From Betaproteobacteria bacterium (GTDB taxonomy: Bacteria; Pseudomonadota; Gammaproteobacteria; Burkholderiales; Burkholderiaceae_F), in NCBI GenBank assembly GCA_005882215.1, contig VBCK01000116.1, forward strand, positions 50,678 to 114,677: a stretch of DNA of 64,000 nt, written 5' to 3'. The notes beneath the pieces were generated by a model. It was not told the DNA's origin. It saw only the letters and a list, made by a program, of their open reading frames with translations, and ran no database searches. Below, one piece after another: positions 56,850 through 64,000 of the stretch. Numbering within the stretch: position 1 is the stretch's first letter; each line of letters opens with the position of its first letter. Made by a program: the position numbers and the translations under genes.

Positions 56850-57307
56850 TGATCGCGATGCGCCGCTGGTCGGTGCGCCATGCGCGGGGCCTGGAGACCA
56901 CCTATCGGATCCTGGAACGGGTGTTCGTCGCCCTCGATCCGTTGTGGCGTCGTCTCGGCTACCGACGCGTCGAGGCACCGGTGGCAGCGGTCGAGCGCGT
57001 GGTCAAGGGGCTGCTGTTCGACTGCCGGATGTGCGGCCAGTGCGCGCTCAGCGCGACCGGGATGTCCTGCCCGATGAACTGCCCCAAGAACCTGCGCAAC
57101 GGTCCGTGCGGCGGCGTCCGCGCGAACGGCAACTGCGAAGTCGATCCGGACATGCCGTGCGTGTGGGTCCTCGCGGTCCAGGGCAGCGGCCGGATGCGCG
57201 AGGGGCGGGCCACGATTCGCCTCGTCCAGCCGCCGGTGGACCGCCGGTTGCAGGGGCGCTCCTCGTGGCTGGCGGTAGCCCGCGAACGCGCCGGATCGAT
57301 CCGATGA
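56846..57307 (+). CDS. MetV-like Cys-rich protein (MTHFR C-terminal type)
   Basis: 153 residues. Contains DCRMCGQC, SCPMNCPKNLRNGPCGG and further Cys, the pattern of the methylene-THF reductase C-terminal domain (PF12225) and MetV of acetogens, which binds Fe-S clusters and feeds electrons to MetF. Placed directly before metF and overlapping it, so a MetVF-like complex is likely. Starts at GTG (GTGA with the previous stop) or the ATG one codon later. Confidence 0.82.
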   Translation: MMIAMRRWSVRHARGLETTYRILERVFVALDPLWRRLGYRRVEAPVAAVERVVKGLLFDCRMCGQCALSATGMSCPMNCPKNLRNGPCGGVRANGNCEVDPDMPCVWVLAVQGSGRMREGRATIRLVQPPVDRRLQGRSSWLAVARERAGSIR

Positions 57308-58323
57308 TCTTCGACGACGAGCCGGTGCCCGGCTACCCGTTGCCGATCCTGCCCGGCCACAGCTCGCCCGGGCGCCTCGAGCGCGTGTTGCGGGCCGGCG
57401 TGTTCACGGTCACGACCGAGCTGGATCCGCCCGACTCGGCGGACCCCGAGGAGGTGTACCGGCGCGCGCGCGTGTTCGACGGGTACGTGGACGGCGTCAA
57501 CGCGACCGACGGCAGCGGAGCCAATTGCCACATGTCGAGCCTGGCCGTGTGCGCGCTGCTGACGCGGGCCGGTTACGCCCCCGTGATGCAGATCTCCTGC
57601 CGCGACAAGAACCGGATTGCGATCCAGGGCGACATCCTGGGGGGCGCGGCGATGGGCGTTTGCAACATCCTGTGCCTGAGCGGCGACGGCGTGCAGTCCG
57701 GCGATCATCCGCAGGCCAAGCCCGTGTTCGACCTGGACAGCCTGTCGCTGCTGCAGATCGCGCGGATGTTGCGCGACGAGAAGCGGTTCGAGAGCGGTCG
57801 CAAGCTGACGTTCGCGCCGCGCGTGTTCCTGGGGGCGGCCGAAAACCCGTTTGCGCCGCCGTTCGAGTGGCGCGCCGAACGTCTGGCCAAGAAGGTCGCG
57901 GCCGGAGCCCAGTTCATCCAGACCCAGTACTGCTTCGACATTCCGATGATGCGCGAATTCATGCACCGGGCGCGCGACCTGGGGCTGCTCGAGAACGCGT
58001 TCGTGCTGGCCGGGGTCGGCCCGCTGAAATCGGCCAAATCGGCGCAATGGATGCGCACGCATGTGGCGGGCACGCACATTCCGGATTCGGTGATCGCGCG
58101 ATTGAGCGGCGCGCAGGACCAGGCCCAGGAGGGACGACGCCTGTGCATCGACCTGATCCACGAGTTGCGCGAGATGCCGGGTGTGAGCGGCGTGCATGTG
58201 ATGGCCTATCGCCAGGAGGAGTCAGTGGCCGAGGTGATCGAGCGCTCCGGCGTGCTCGGCGGCCGCATCCCTTGGTTTCCCGAACGCGACCAGCAACAGC
58301 AACCCGAGAGGATTGATTCGTGA
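57304..58323 (+). CDS. metF: Methylenetetrahydrofolate reductase-family protein
   Basis: 339 residues, TIM barrel. TVTTELDPPDS at the N-terminus, MQISCRDKNRIAIQGDILG, LCLSGDGVQSGDHPQAKPVFDLD and FIQTQYCFD match MetF-like proteins in corrinoid operons. Here it probably runs in the oxidative direction, methyl-THF to methylene-THF. ATG overlaps the MetV-like stop; its own stop is overlapped by the next GTG. Confidence 0.9.
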   Translation: MIFDDEPVPGYPLPILPGHSSPGRLERVLRAGVFTVTTELDPPDSADPEEVYRRARVFDGYVDGVNATDGSGANCHMSSLAVCALLTRAGYAPVMQISCRDKNRIAIQGDILGGAAMGVCNILCLSGDGVQSGDHPQAKPVFDLDSLSLLQIARMLRDEKRFESGRKLTFAPRVFLGAAENPFAPPFEWRAERLAKKVAAGAQFIQTQYCFDIPMMREFMHRARDLGLLENAFVLAGVGPLKSAKSAQWMRTHVAGTHIPDSVIARLSGAQDQAQEGRRLCIDLIHELREMPGVSGVHVMAYRQEESVAEVIERSGVLGGRIPWFPERDQQQQPERIDS

Positions 58324-59228
58324 CCGATACCGTTGTCAGCTCTGCCACCCGCGAAGTGGTGATCGGATTCGAGCGCCCGTTCGTGATCATCGGCGAACGG
58401 ATCAACCCGACCGGCCGCAAGCTGCTGGCTGCCGAGATGGCGGCCGGCAACTTCGAGCGGGTCAAAGCCGACACCCTGGCGCAGATCGAAGCCGGGGCCC
58501 ACATGCTCGACGTCAATGCCGGCATCCCGCTGGCCGACGAGCCGGCGATCCTGGCCCGGACCATCGAGCTGGTCCAATCGCTCACCGACGTGCCGCTGAG
58601 CATCGACTCCTCGATCGTGGCGGCACTGGAGGCCGGACTGAAGGTCTACAAGGGCAAGGCGCTGTTGAACTCGGTGACGGGGGAGGAGGAGCGCCTGGAA
58701 GCGGTGCTGCCGTTGGTGAAGAAGTACGGGGCCGCCGTGATCGCGATTTCCAACGACGAAACCGGCATTTCCGAGGATCCGGACGTACGCTTCGAGGTGG
58801 CGCGCAAGATAGTGCATCGCGCCGCCGATCACGGGATTGCGGCCTGCGACATCGTGGTCGATCCGCTGGTGATGCCGATCGGCGCCATCGGGCAGGCCGG
58901 CCGCCAGGTGATGCGGCTGGTGCACCGGCTGCGCACCGAGTTGAAAGTCAACACCAGTTGCGGCGCCTCCAACGTCAGTTTCGGGCTGCCGAACCGCGAG
59001 GGCATCAACGCGGCCTTCCTGCCAATGGCGATCGCCTCCGGCATGACCTCGGCCATCACCAATCCGCTGCAGGAGGACCTGGTCAGGGCGATCATGGGCG
59101 CCGACGTGCTGATGGGGCACGATCCGCAGTGCACGCGGTGGATCCGGCGCTACCGCGATCCGGCCGCGGGTGGCGCCGAGATCGAGGCCGCGCGCGGGCG
59201 GCGCGAGAGCCGGCGCCGGCGCGCCTGA
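58320..59228 (+). CDS. Methyltetrahydrofolate:corrinoid methyltransferase (MtrH/AcsE-like)
   Basis: 302 residues with a pterin-binding fold: FVIIGERINPTGRKLLAAEM, AHMLDVNAGIPLADE, LSIDSSIVAAL, CDIVVDPLVMPIG and NTSCGASNVSFGLPNR. It transfers methyl between the corrinoid protein and tetrahydrofolate. GTG start with GAGAGGA upstream. Basic tail RRESRRRRA. Confidence 0.92.
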   Translation: MTDTVVSSATREVVIGFERPFVIIGERINPTGRKLLAAEMAAGNFERVKADTLAQIEAGAHMLDVNAGIPLADEPAILARTIELVQSLTDVPLSIDSSIVAALEAGLKVYKGKALLNSVTGEEERLEAVLPLVKKYGAAVIAISNDETGISEDPDVRFEVARKIVHRAADHGIAACDIVVDPLVMPIGAIGQAGRQVMRLVHRLRTELKVNTSCGASNVSFGLPNREGINAAFLPMAIASGMTSAITNPLQEDLVRAIMGADVLMGHDPQCTRWIRRYRDPAAGGAEIEAARGRRESRRRRA

Positions 59229-59250
59229 GCGCTCCAATGGACTCGCCGCC

Positions 59251-61266
59251 GTGAATCGCGACGCGCTGGTCGTCTTCACGCCCTCGGGGCGCCGCGGGCG
59301 CTTTCCGATCGGCACCCCGGTGCTGCAGGCCGCGCGCTCGCTGGGCGTGGACATCGATTCGGTGTGTGGAGGCCGCGGCATGTGTGGTCGCTGCCAGATC
59401 ACCGTCAGCGAAGGCAATTTCCCGAAGCACGGCGTGACCTCTGGCACCGCGCACCTGAGCGTGCAGTCGGACGTGGAAGCCCGGTATCGCGCCGAGCGCG
59501 GGCTGGCCGAAGGACGGCGCCTGTCGTGCTCGGCCCAGGTGCTCGGCGACCTGGTGATCGATGTGCCGCCGGAATCGCAGGTGCACCGCCAGTTGGTGCG
59601 CAAAGGCATCGAAGCGCGTCCGATGGCGCGCGATCCGGTGGTGCGGCCGTACTACGTCGAGGTCCAGGGACCTGACATGCACGATCCGTCGGGTGATCTG
59701 CGCCGCTTGAAAGACGCGCTGGAATTCGAGTGGCGCCTGTCCGGACTGGACTGCGACGTGCGGGCCTTGCAGCGGCTGCAACCGGCGCTGCGCAAGGGCA
59801 ACTGGGCCGTGACGGTCGCGGTCCACCAGGGGCGGCAGATCCTGGCGGTATGGCCCGGATTTCGCGATCGCATCTTCGGCATGGCGATCGATGTCGGCTC
59901 GACCACGATCGCGGCCCACCTGTGCGACCTGGGCTCCGGCGACGTGGTGGCCTCGAGCGGGATCATGAACCCGCAGATCCGCTTCGGCGAAGACCTGATG
60001 AGCCGGGTTTCGTACGTGATGATGCACCCGGACGGCGAGCACGAGCTCACGCGCGCGGTGCGCGACGCGATCAACCAGCTGGCCCAGGAGGTGTGCACGG
60101 CCGCCGGAATCGAGACGCGCGACGTGCTGGAGCTCACCTTCGTCGGCAATCCGATCATGCACCACCTGTTGCTGGGGATCAGTCCGGTGGAGCTGGGCGG
60201 GGCGCCCTTCACGCTGGCCACCGACGAGTCGGTGACGCTGTGGGCCACCGAGCTGGACCTGCGGGTCCACCCGAACGCGCGCATCTACATGCTGCCGTGC
60301 ATCGCGGGCCATGTCGGCGCCGACACGGCGGGCATGATCCTGGCCGAGGCGCCGCATCTGAACGACGAGATGACGCTGCTGGTCGATGTCGGCACCAACG
60401 CGGAGATCGTGCTGGGCAACCGCAACCGGTTGCTGGCCTGTTCCAGTCCGACCGGGCCGGCCTTCGAGGGCGCTCAGGTCAGCGCCGGGCAGCGCGCCGC
60501 GCCGGGGGCGATCGAGCGCGTTCGGATCGACCGCGACACGCTGGAGCCTCGCTTCAAGGTGATCGGCTGCGACCTGTGGTCCGATGATCCCGCCTTCCGG
60601 CAGGCCTCCGAGGCGGTTGGCGTGACCGGCATCTGCGGCTCCGGCATCATCGAAGTGATTGCCGAGATGTTCCTGGCAGGTATCCTGGATGCGGACGGCG
60701 TGATCGACGGCTCCGCTGCGCAGCGCAGCAGCCGAATCCAATCCGACGGCCGCACCTTCGCATACACGTTGTACGAGACCGGAGCGCGCAAGCCGGCGCT
60801 GCGGATCACGCAGGCCGACGTGCGAGCCATCCAGCTGGCCAAGGCGGCGCTTTACGCGGGCATACGGTTGCTGATGGATCGGATCGGCGCCGAGCGGGTC
60901 GACCGGATCCGTCTGGCCGGCGCGTTCGGCAGCCACATCGACGTGAAGTACGCGATGGTGCTCGGGATGATTCCGGACTGCGATCTGTCCAGGGTGACCT
61001 CGGCCGGCAACGCGGCCGGCACGGGAGCATTGATCGCGCTGCTCTCGGGCGCCAGCCGCCGCGAGATCGAGCAGGTCGTGCGCAGCGTAGAGAAGATTGA
61101 AACGGCCATCGAGCCGCAGTTCCAGGCCCACTTCGTCGAAGCGATGGCGATTCCGCATGCGCGGGCGCTATTTCCGAGTCTGGCACGCGAGGTGGCGCTT
61201 CCGGCGCAAGCGCCCGCGCAAGCGCGCGGCGCGCGCGGCGCATTGCGGCGTCGCCGCACTGGCTGA
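59251..61266 (+). CDS. Corrinoid-protein reductive activase (RACo-like, DUF4445)
   Basis: 671 residues. N-terminal 2Fe-2S ferredoxin domain with C39, C45, C48 and C93 (SVCGGRGMCGRC, LSCSAQ), a linker, and a large ASKHA domain (MAIDVGSTTIAAHLCDL, LLVDVGTNAEIVLGN, GICGSGIIEVIAEM). Such activases reduce inactive Co(II) corrinoid with ATP hydrolysis. Last gene of the operon; GTG start. Alanine/arginine-rich C-terminus. Confidence 0.92.
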   Translation: MNRDALVVFTPSGRRGRFPIGTPVLQAARSLGVDIDSVCGGRGMCGRCQITVSEGNFPKHGVTSGTAHLSVQSDVEARYRAERGLAEGRRLSCSAQVLGDLVIDVPPESQVHRQLVRKGIEARPMARDPVVRPYYVEVQGPDMHDPSGDLRRLKDALEFEWRLSGLDCDVRALQRLQPALRKGNWAVTVAVHQGRQILAVWPGFRDRIFGMAIDVGSTTIAAHLCDLGSGDVVASSGIMNPQIRFGEDLMSRVSYVMMHPDGEHELTRAVRDAINQLAQEVCTAAGIETRDVLELTFVGNPIMHHLLLGISPVELGGAPFTLATDESVTLWATELDLRVHPNARIYMLPCIAGHVGADTAGMILAEAPHLNDEMTLLVDVGTNAEIVLGNRNRLLACSSPTGPAFEGAQVSAGQRAAPGAIERVRIDRDTLEPRFKVIGCDLWSDDPAFRQASEAVGVTGICGSGIIEVIAEMFLAGILDADGVIDGSAAQRSSRIQSDGRTFAYTLYETGARKPALRITQADVRAIQLAKAALYAGIRLLMDRIGAERVDRIRLAGAFGSHIDVKYAMVLGMIPDCDLSRVTSAGNAAGTGALIALLSGASRREIEQVVRSVEKIETAIEPQFQAHFVEAMAIPHARALFPSLAREVALPAQAPAQARGARGALRRRRTG

Positions 61267-61564
61267 CAGCCGGGTTTCCCCTCTGCCGTTTGCTCGCACA
61301 GGGGATCTGCTAATCCTCCCCCTCTCCCCCTTCGCGGGATAGGGAGATTCGATCGCTTCGAACGGTCGTCCCGTAACAACCGCACCGGCGTTTCAGCGGG
61401 AGGTCCGGAAGCTGCCGATCGCGACGGCGCCTAGGGTTGCACTTGCTCCCGCGATTCGGCGGCGTCCGGCAGACCACGGGTACTCCACGCGTAGAATCCG
61501 TGGTACGCGTTGCGCGCGCCGCTCCTCATATACCGCCGGTTGTCCGAGCTCTGATCATTCGTCT
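61267..61564. other. Intergenic region after the corrinoid operon
   Basis: 298 bp. It carries another copy of the dispersed G/C palindrome family (CCTCCCCCTCTCCCCC at 61315-61330 and a CCCCT/AGGGG pair near 61280-61305), which may end the operon. The right half should hold the promoter of the phosphotransferase gene, not identifiable with certainty. Confidence 0.45.
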
Positions 61565-62215
61565 ATGGGCAATGCTTCTTTCCAACGTCCTTGGGATGCG
61601 CGGCTGGCTCGCCGTTTGGTGGCACCGCTCAAAGACAGCCTGGTCACGCCCAACCATCTGACGAGCGTGCGCCTGGCGATCGGCCTCGCTGCGGCGGCGG
61701 CCTTTCTCCCCGGAACCTACGGGTGGTCGAATCTGGGCGCGTTACTGCTGGTCTTGTCGAATTTCCTTGATCACACCGACGGCGAGTTGGCGCGAATCAG
61801 CGGCAAAAGTAGCCGGATCGGGCATTGGTACGACCTGGCGAGCGACGCGGCCGTCACGATCCTCCTTTTCGTTGCCATGGGCGCGGGGGTCGGCGCGGAT
61901 GCTGAGGACGCGTTGCTGGCACCGCCGATCGTGCACGGTGCGCTCGCTGGCGGCGCCATTGCATTGATCTTCTATTTGCGCATGCGTATCGAGGCGATGG
62001 CTGGCAAACCCGCGGGCAAACAGGCTTCGCTGGGCGGATTCGAGACGGAGGACGTATTGTATTTACTGCCGGTCGTGACCCTGTGCGACGCTGTCGGGCC
62101 GTTCCTGGTTGCGGCCTCGATAGGCGCTCCGCTATTCGCCATCTGGGTAGTGTTCGACTACCTGCAGGTGCTGCGGAGGCTGCAGTCGAAACCGCCTGCT
62201 GCGAGGGTGAGCTGA
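61565..62215 (+). CDS. CDP-alcohol phosphatidyltransferase family protein
   Basis: 216 residues with about five TM segments. The catalytic signature D69-x2-D72-G73-x2-A76-R77-x8-G86-x3-D90-x3-D94 is complete. The enzyme joins a CDP-activated lipid or polyol to an alcohol acceptor in the membrane; which one is not visible. First of three genes that are closely spaced on the plus strand. Confidence 0.88.
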   Translation: MGNASFQRPWDARLARRLVAPLKDSLVTPNHLTSVRLAIGLAAAAAFLPGTYGWSNLGALLLVLSNFLDHTDGELARISGKSSRIGHWYDLASDAAVTILLFVAMGAGVGADAEDALLAPPIVHGALAGGAIALIFYLRMRIEAMAGKPAGKQASLGGFETEDVLYLLPVVTLCDAVGPFLVAASIGAPLFAIWVVFDYLQVLRRLQSKPPAARVS

Positions 62216-62244
62216 CAATCGAATCGGCGACCCGCCGGGGTGGC

Positions 62245-63036
62245 ATGCAAGCACTGCACGACAGCGGGCCCGCTGCGCCCGTGTTCGATGTTCATCAGGC
62301 GATGCTTGCCCGCTTGGCGGGATTCGATGTGCAGGCGCTGCGCCGCGCGTTTACGGATGATGGCGCCTTCCTGTATCTGCCGGCGTTCCTCCCGGATTCA
62401 GTCACCGATCAATTGATTGCGGCCGTCAAGGCGGTCGAGCCAGCCGTCAACCGCAATTACCTGCCCGGCCACAAGCAGGGGGGCAGCGTCGGCCGTCACA
62501 TGATCGACAAGCTGGCCCCGGTAATCTCCGATCTGTACCGCTCGCCGGCCTTGATCGACTGGTTGGAACGACTGTCGGGTGAGCGTTTGCGAGTGGTACC
62601 GGCGGAGGATCCGCACGCGTATGCGTTTTATTTCTACACGCGATGCGGCGACCATATCGCCTGGCACTACGACACATCCTATTACGCTGGCCGCCGTTAT
62701 ACGCTGCTGGTGGGGGTGATCGACGAATCCTCGTGTCGGCTCGACTACCAATTGCACACACGCGAACGCGGCGCAGCGGTCGTGGCAGCCTCCCTGCAGA
62801 TTCCGCCCGGGGGGTTGGTCTTTTTCGATGGCGACAAGCTGCGCCACCGCATCACGCCGCTTGGCGAAGGTGAAATCCGCGTGTCGCTGACGCTTGAGTA
62901 CGTTACCGACCCGAAGATGAATTTGGGGGGGCGTTTGATTTCCGATATGAAGGACGCGCTGGCGTACTTCGGCTTTCGTCAGGTTTTCCGCGCCCGCGCG
63001 CGGAACCGGCCGCGGTCTGCCCGAGAGCGCGCGTGA
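62245..63036 (+). CDS. Fe(II)/2-oxoglutarate-dependent oxygenase-like protein
   Basis: 263 residues. WHYD gives H141 and D143, KLRHRITP gives H201 and RVSLTLEY R212: the HxD...H plus 2OG-binding Arg set of this superfamily. YLPAFLPDS near the N-terminus is the usual opening strand. Substrate unknown; sits between two membrane-lipid genes, so a lipid head group or isoprenoid is a reasonable guess. ATG chosen; the frame is open about 160 bp upstream without a good start. Confidence 0.8.
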   Translation: MQALHDSGPAAPVFDVHQAMLARLAGFDVQALRRAFTDDGAFLYLPAFLPDSVTDQLIAAVKAVEPAVNRNYLPGHKQGGSVGRHMIDKLAPVISDLYRSPALIDWLERLSGERLRVVPAEDPHAYAFYFYTRCGDHIAWHYDTSYYAGRRYTLLVGVIDESSCRLDYQLHTRERGAAVVAASLQIPPGGLVFFDGDKLRHRITPLGEGEIRVSLTLEYVTDPKMNLGGRLISDMKDALAYFGFRQVFRARARNRPRSARERA

Positions 63037-64000
63037 CGCGGACAGCGGCCTGGCTCCTGCCGGCGGGTGTGTTGCTGTTCGCCGGTGTGCTCGCGTCGCA
63101 AGGCGTGGCGGCCGTTTTCGCAACTCTGGCTGCAGCGAAATGGGGCTTGTTGCCGGTCTCGCTGTTTCACCTGCTGCCGCTCGTCATCGACGCTGCAGCG
63201 ATCTACGTGCTGTTCGATACAGCCGCGGCGCGCGGTTCTTGGTCGGGCGCCGTGTTGGCGCGCTGGGTGGGCGAGACCGCAAACAGCGTGATGCCGGTCG
63301 GACAGATCGGCGGACCCCTGTTTATGGTCCGCCATCTGATTCAGCGCGGTATCCGCCCGAGGGATGCGGTTGCCGCGATTACGGTGAGCACGACCTTCCA
63401 GACTTTCGCGCAGCTCGTGTTCGCCTTGATCGGCACGCTGCTGGCCTTGCACGCAAGCCGAATGCCGCATCACGCCCTGGGAATGTCTTTATTAATGGGC
63501 GCAGGCATGCTCGGCCTGATGTTGTCGCTTTTCTACCTGCTGCAGCGACGCGGACTTTTCGCTCGTCTCGCGCGGCTGACGGCACGCCTGGCGGCCCGCC
63601 GCGACTGGCCGAAACTGGTCGGTCGCGCCGAGACGATCGACCAGGCCATAGAGCACACCCATGGCCGCGGGAACCGGATAGCGGCCAGCTTTGCGCTGAG
63701 CCTGGTCGGCTGGCTGGTCGGAACGGGCGAGGTGTACTGGATGCTTGGACTCCTGGCACATCCGGTCAGTTGGAGCGACGCGCTGCTGGTCGAGAGTCTC
63801 GGGCAGGCGATCCGCGGCGCCGGGTTTGCCATTCCAGGTTCCCTCGGTGTCCAGGAAGGCGGTTATCTGTTGATCGCGCCGCTGGCGGGCTTGCCGTCCG
63901 ACGTCGGGCTGGCATTATCCCTGGCAAAGCGTGCGCGGGAGATTCTCTGGGCTTTGCCGGGGCTTCTTTGCTGGCACCGTTCCGAGCAAGCCTGGCGTCG
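63033..64000 (+). CDS. Flippase-like membrane protein, HpnL/LPG-synthase TM type (runs off window)
   Basis: 322 codons are visible, starting at GTG that overlaps the oxygenase stop (GTGA). About seven to eight TM segments, with ARWVGETANSVMPVGQIGGP, AAITVSTTFQTFAQLVFALI and GAGFAIPGSLGVQEGGYLLIAP as in HpnL and the TM region of lysylphosphatidylglycerol synthases. HpnL is hopanoid-associated and proposed to move lipids. The C-terminus lies beyond the window. Confidence 0.82.
   Translation, partial: MTRTAAWLLPAGVLLFAGVLASQGVAAVFATLAAAKWGLLPVSLFHLLPLVIDAAAIYVLFDTAAARGSWSGAVLARWVGETANSVMPVGQIGGPLFMVRHLIQRGIRPRDAVAAITVSTTFQTFAQLVFALIGTLLALHASRMPHHALGMSLLMGAGMLGLMLSLFYLLQRRGLFARLARLTARLAARRDWPKLVGRAETIDQAIEHTHGRGNRIAASFALSLVGWLVGTGEVYWMLGLLAHPVSWSDALLVESLGQAIRGAGFAIPGSLGVQEGGYLLIAPLAGLPSDVGLALSLAKRAREILWALPGLLCWHRSEQAWR

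Overview
The window is G+C-rich, densely packed chromosomal DNA from an aerobic methylotrophic or C1-oxidising proteobacterium, most likely a betaproteobacterium close to Burkholderiales. The metK / lpxL-type acyltransferase / dapF / DUF484 / xerC block at 48-53 kb is an arrangement typical of that group. The metabolic genes are a tetrahydromethanopterin (H4MPT) formaldehyde-oxidation set, a PQQ operon, hopanoid genes and a corrinoid methyl-transfer operon. I see no rRNA, tRNA, CRISPR array, prophage or insertion sequence.

Layout. 0.1-10.6 kb is an H4MPT C1 island: fhcB-A-D-C on the minus strand, and divergently beta-RFAP synthase, mtdB, an ATP-grasp gene, mch, a CitG-like gene and fae, closed by a clear terminator. 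11.5-13.6 kb holds ispH and hpnH. 13.7-24.2 kb is a signalling region with two tandem paralogous Ser/Thr kinases, an MgtC/SapB-DUF4010 membrane protein, a GGDEF-EAL protein and a secreted subtilase. 24.5-27.1 kb has an SDR, the cbpA-cbpM chaperone pair and an mscS remnant. 27.1-33.5 kb is the hopanoid operon hpnA-B-C-D-F(shc)-G on the minus strand. 33.7-39.1 kb carries a GFA protein, a HisA-like/ion-transporter fusion and methanofuran-type biosynthesis genes (mfnD-, mfnF- and mfnE-like). 39.1-44.8 kb is a two-component system divergent from pqqABCDE. 44.8-55 kb is mostly housekeeping genes, plus SYLF, DUF1003, Nbr1-domain and HD-GYP proteins. 55.2-61.3 kb is a tightly overlapping corrinoid operon: corrinoid protein, DUF1638, PF13769, MetV-like, metF, MtrH-like methyltransferase and RACo-like activase. 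61.6 kb to the end is a lipid-related group: CDP-alcohol phosphotransferase, Fe(II)/2OG oxygenase and an HpnL-like flippase.

How it fits together. PQQ would serve a periplasmic methanol or other alcohol dehydrogenase that is not in this window. Formaldehyde would pass through Fae, MtdB, Mch and Fhc to formate, using H4MPT and methanofuran analogues made partly by enzymes encoded here. The corrinoid operon would feed methyl groups from an unidentified methylated substrate into the folate pool through MetF; no substrate-specific methyltransferase is encoded beside it.

A striking secondary theme is damaged genes: hpnC has lost its middle, a HisA-like gene is fused in frame to a transporter missing its N-terminus, an Nbr1-domain gene runs into the 3' end of rlmI, mscS and a VOC gene survive only as 3' pieces, and the subtilase has a 1-bp slip inside an 18-bp repeat array. 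These are either real deletion scars or assembly errors; reads across each junction would decide.
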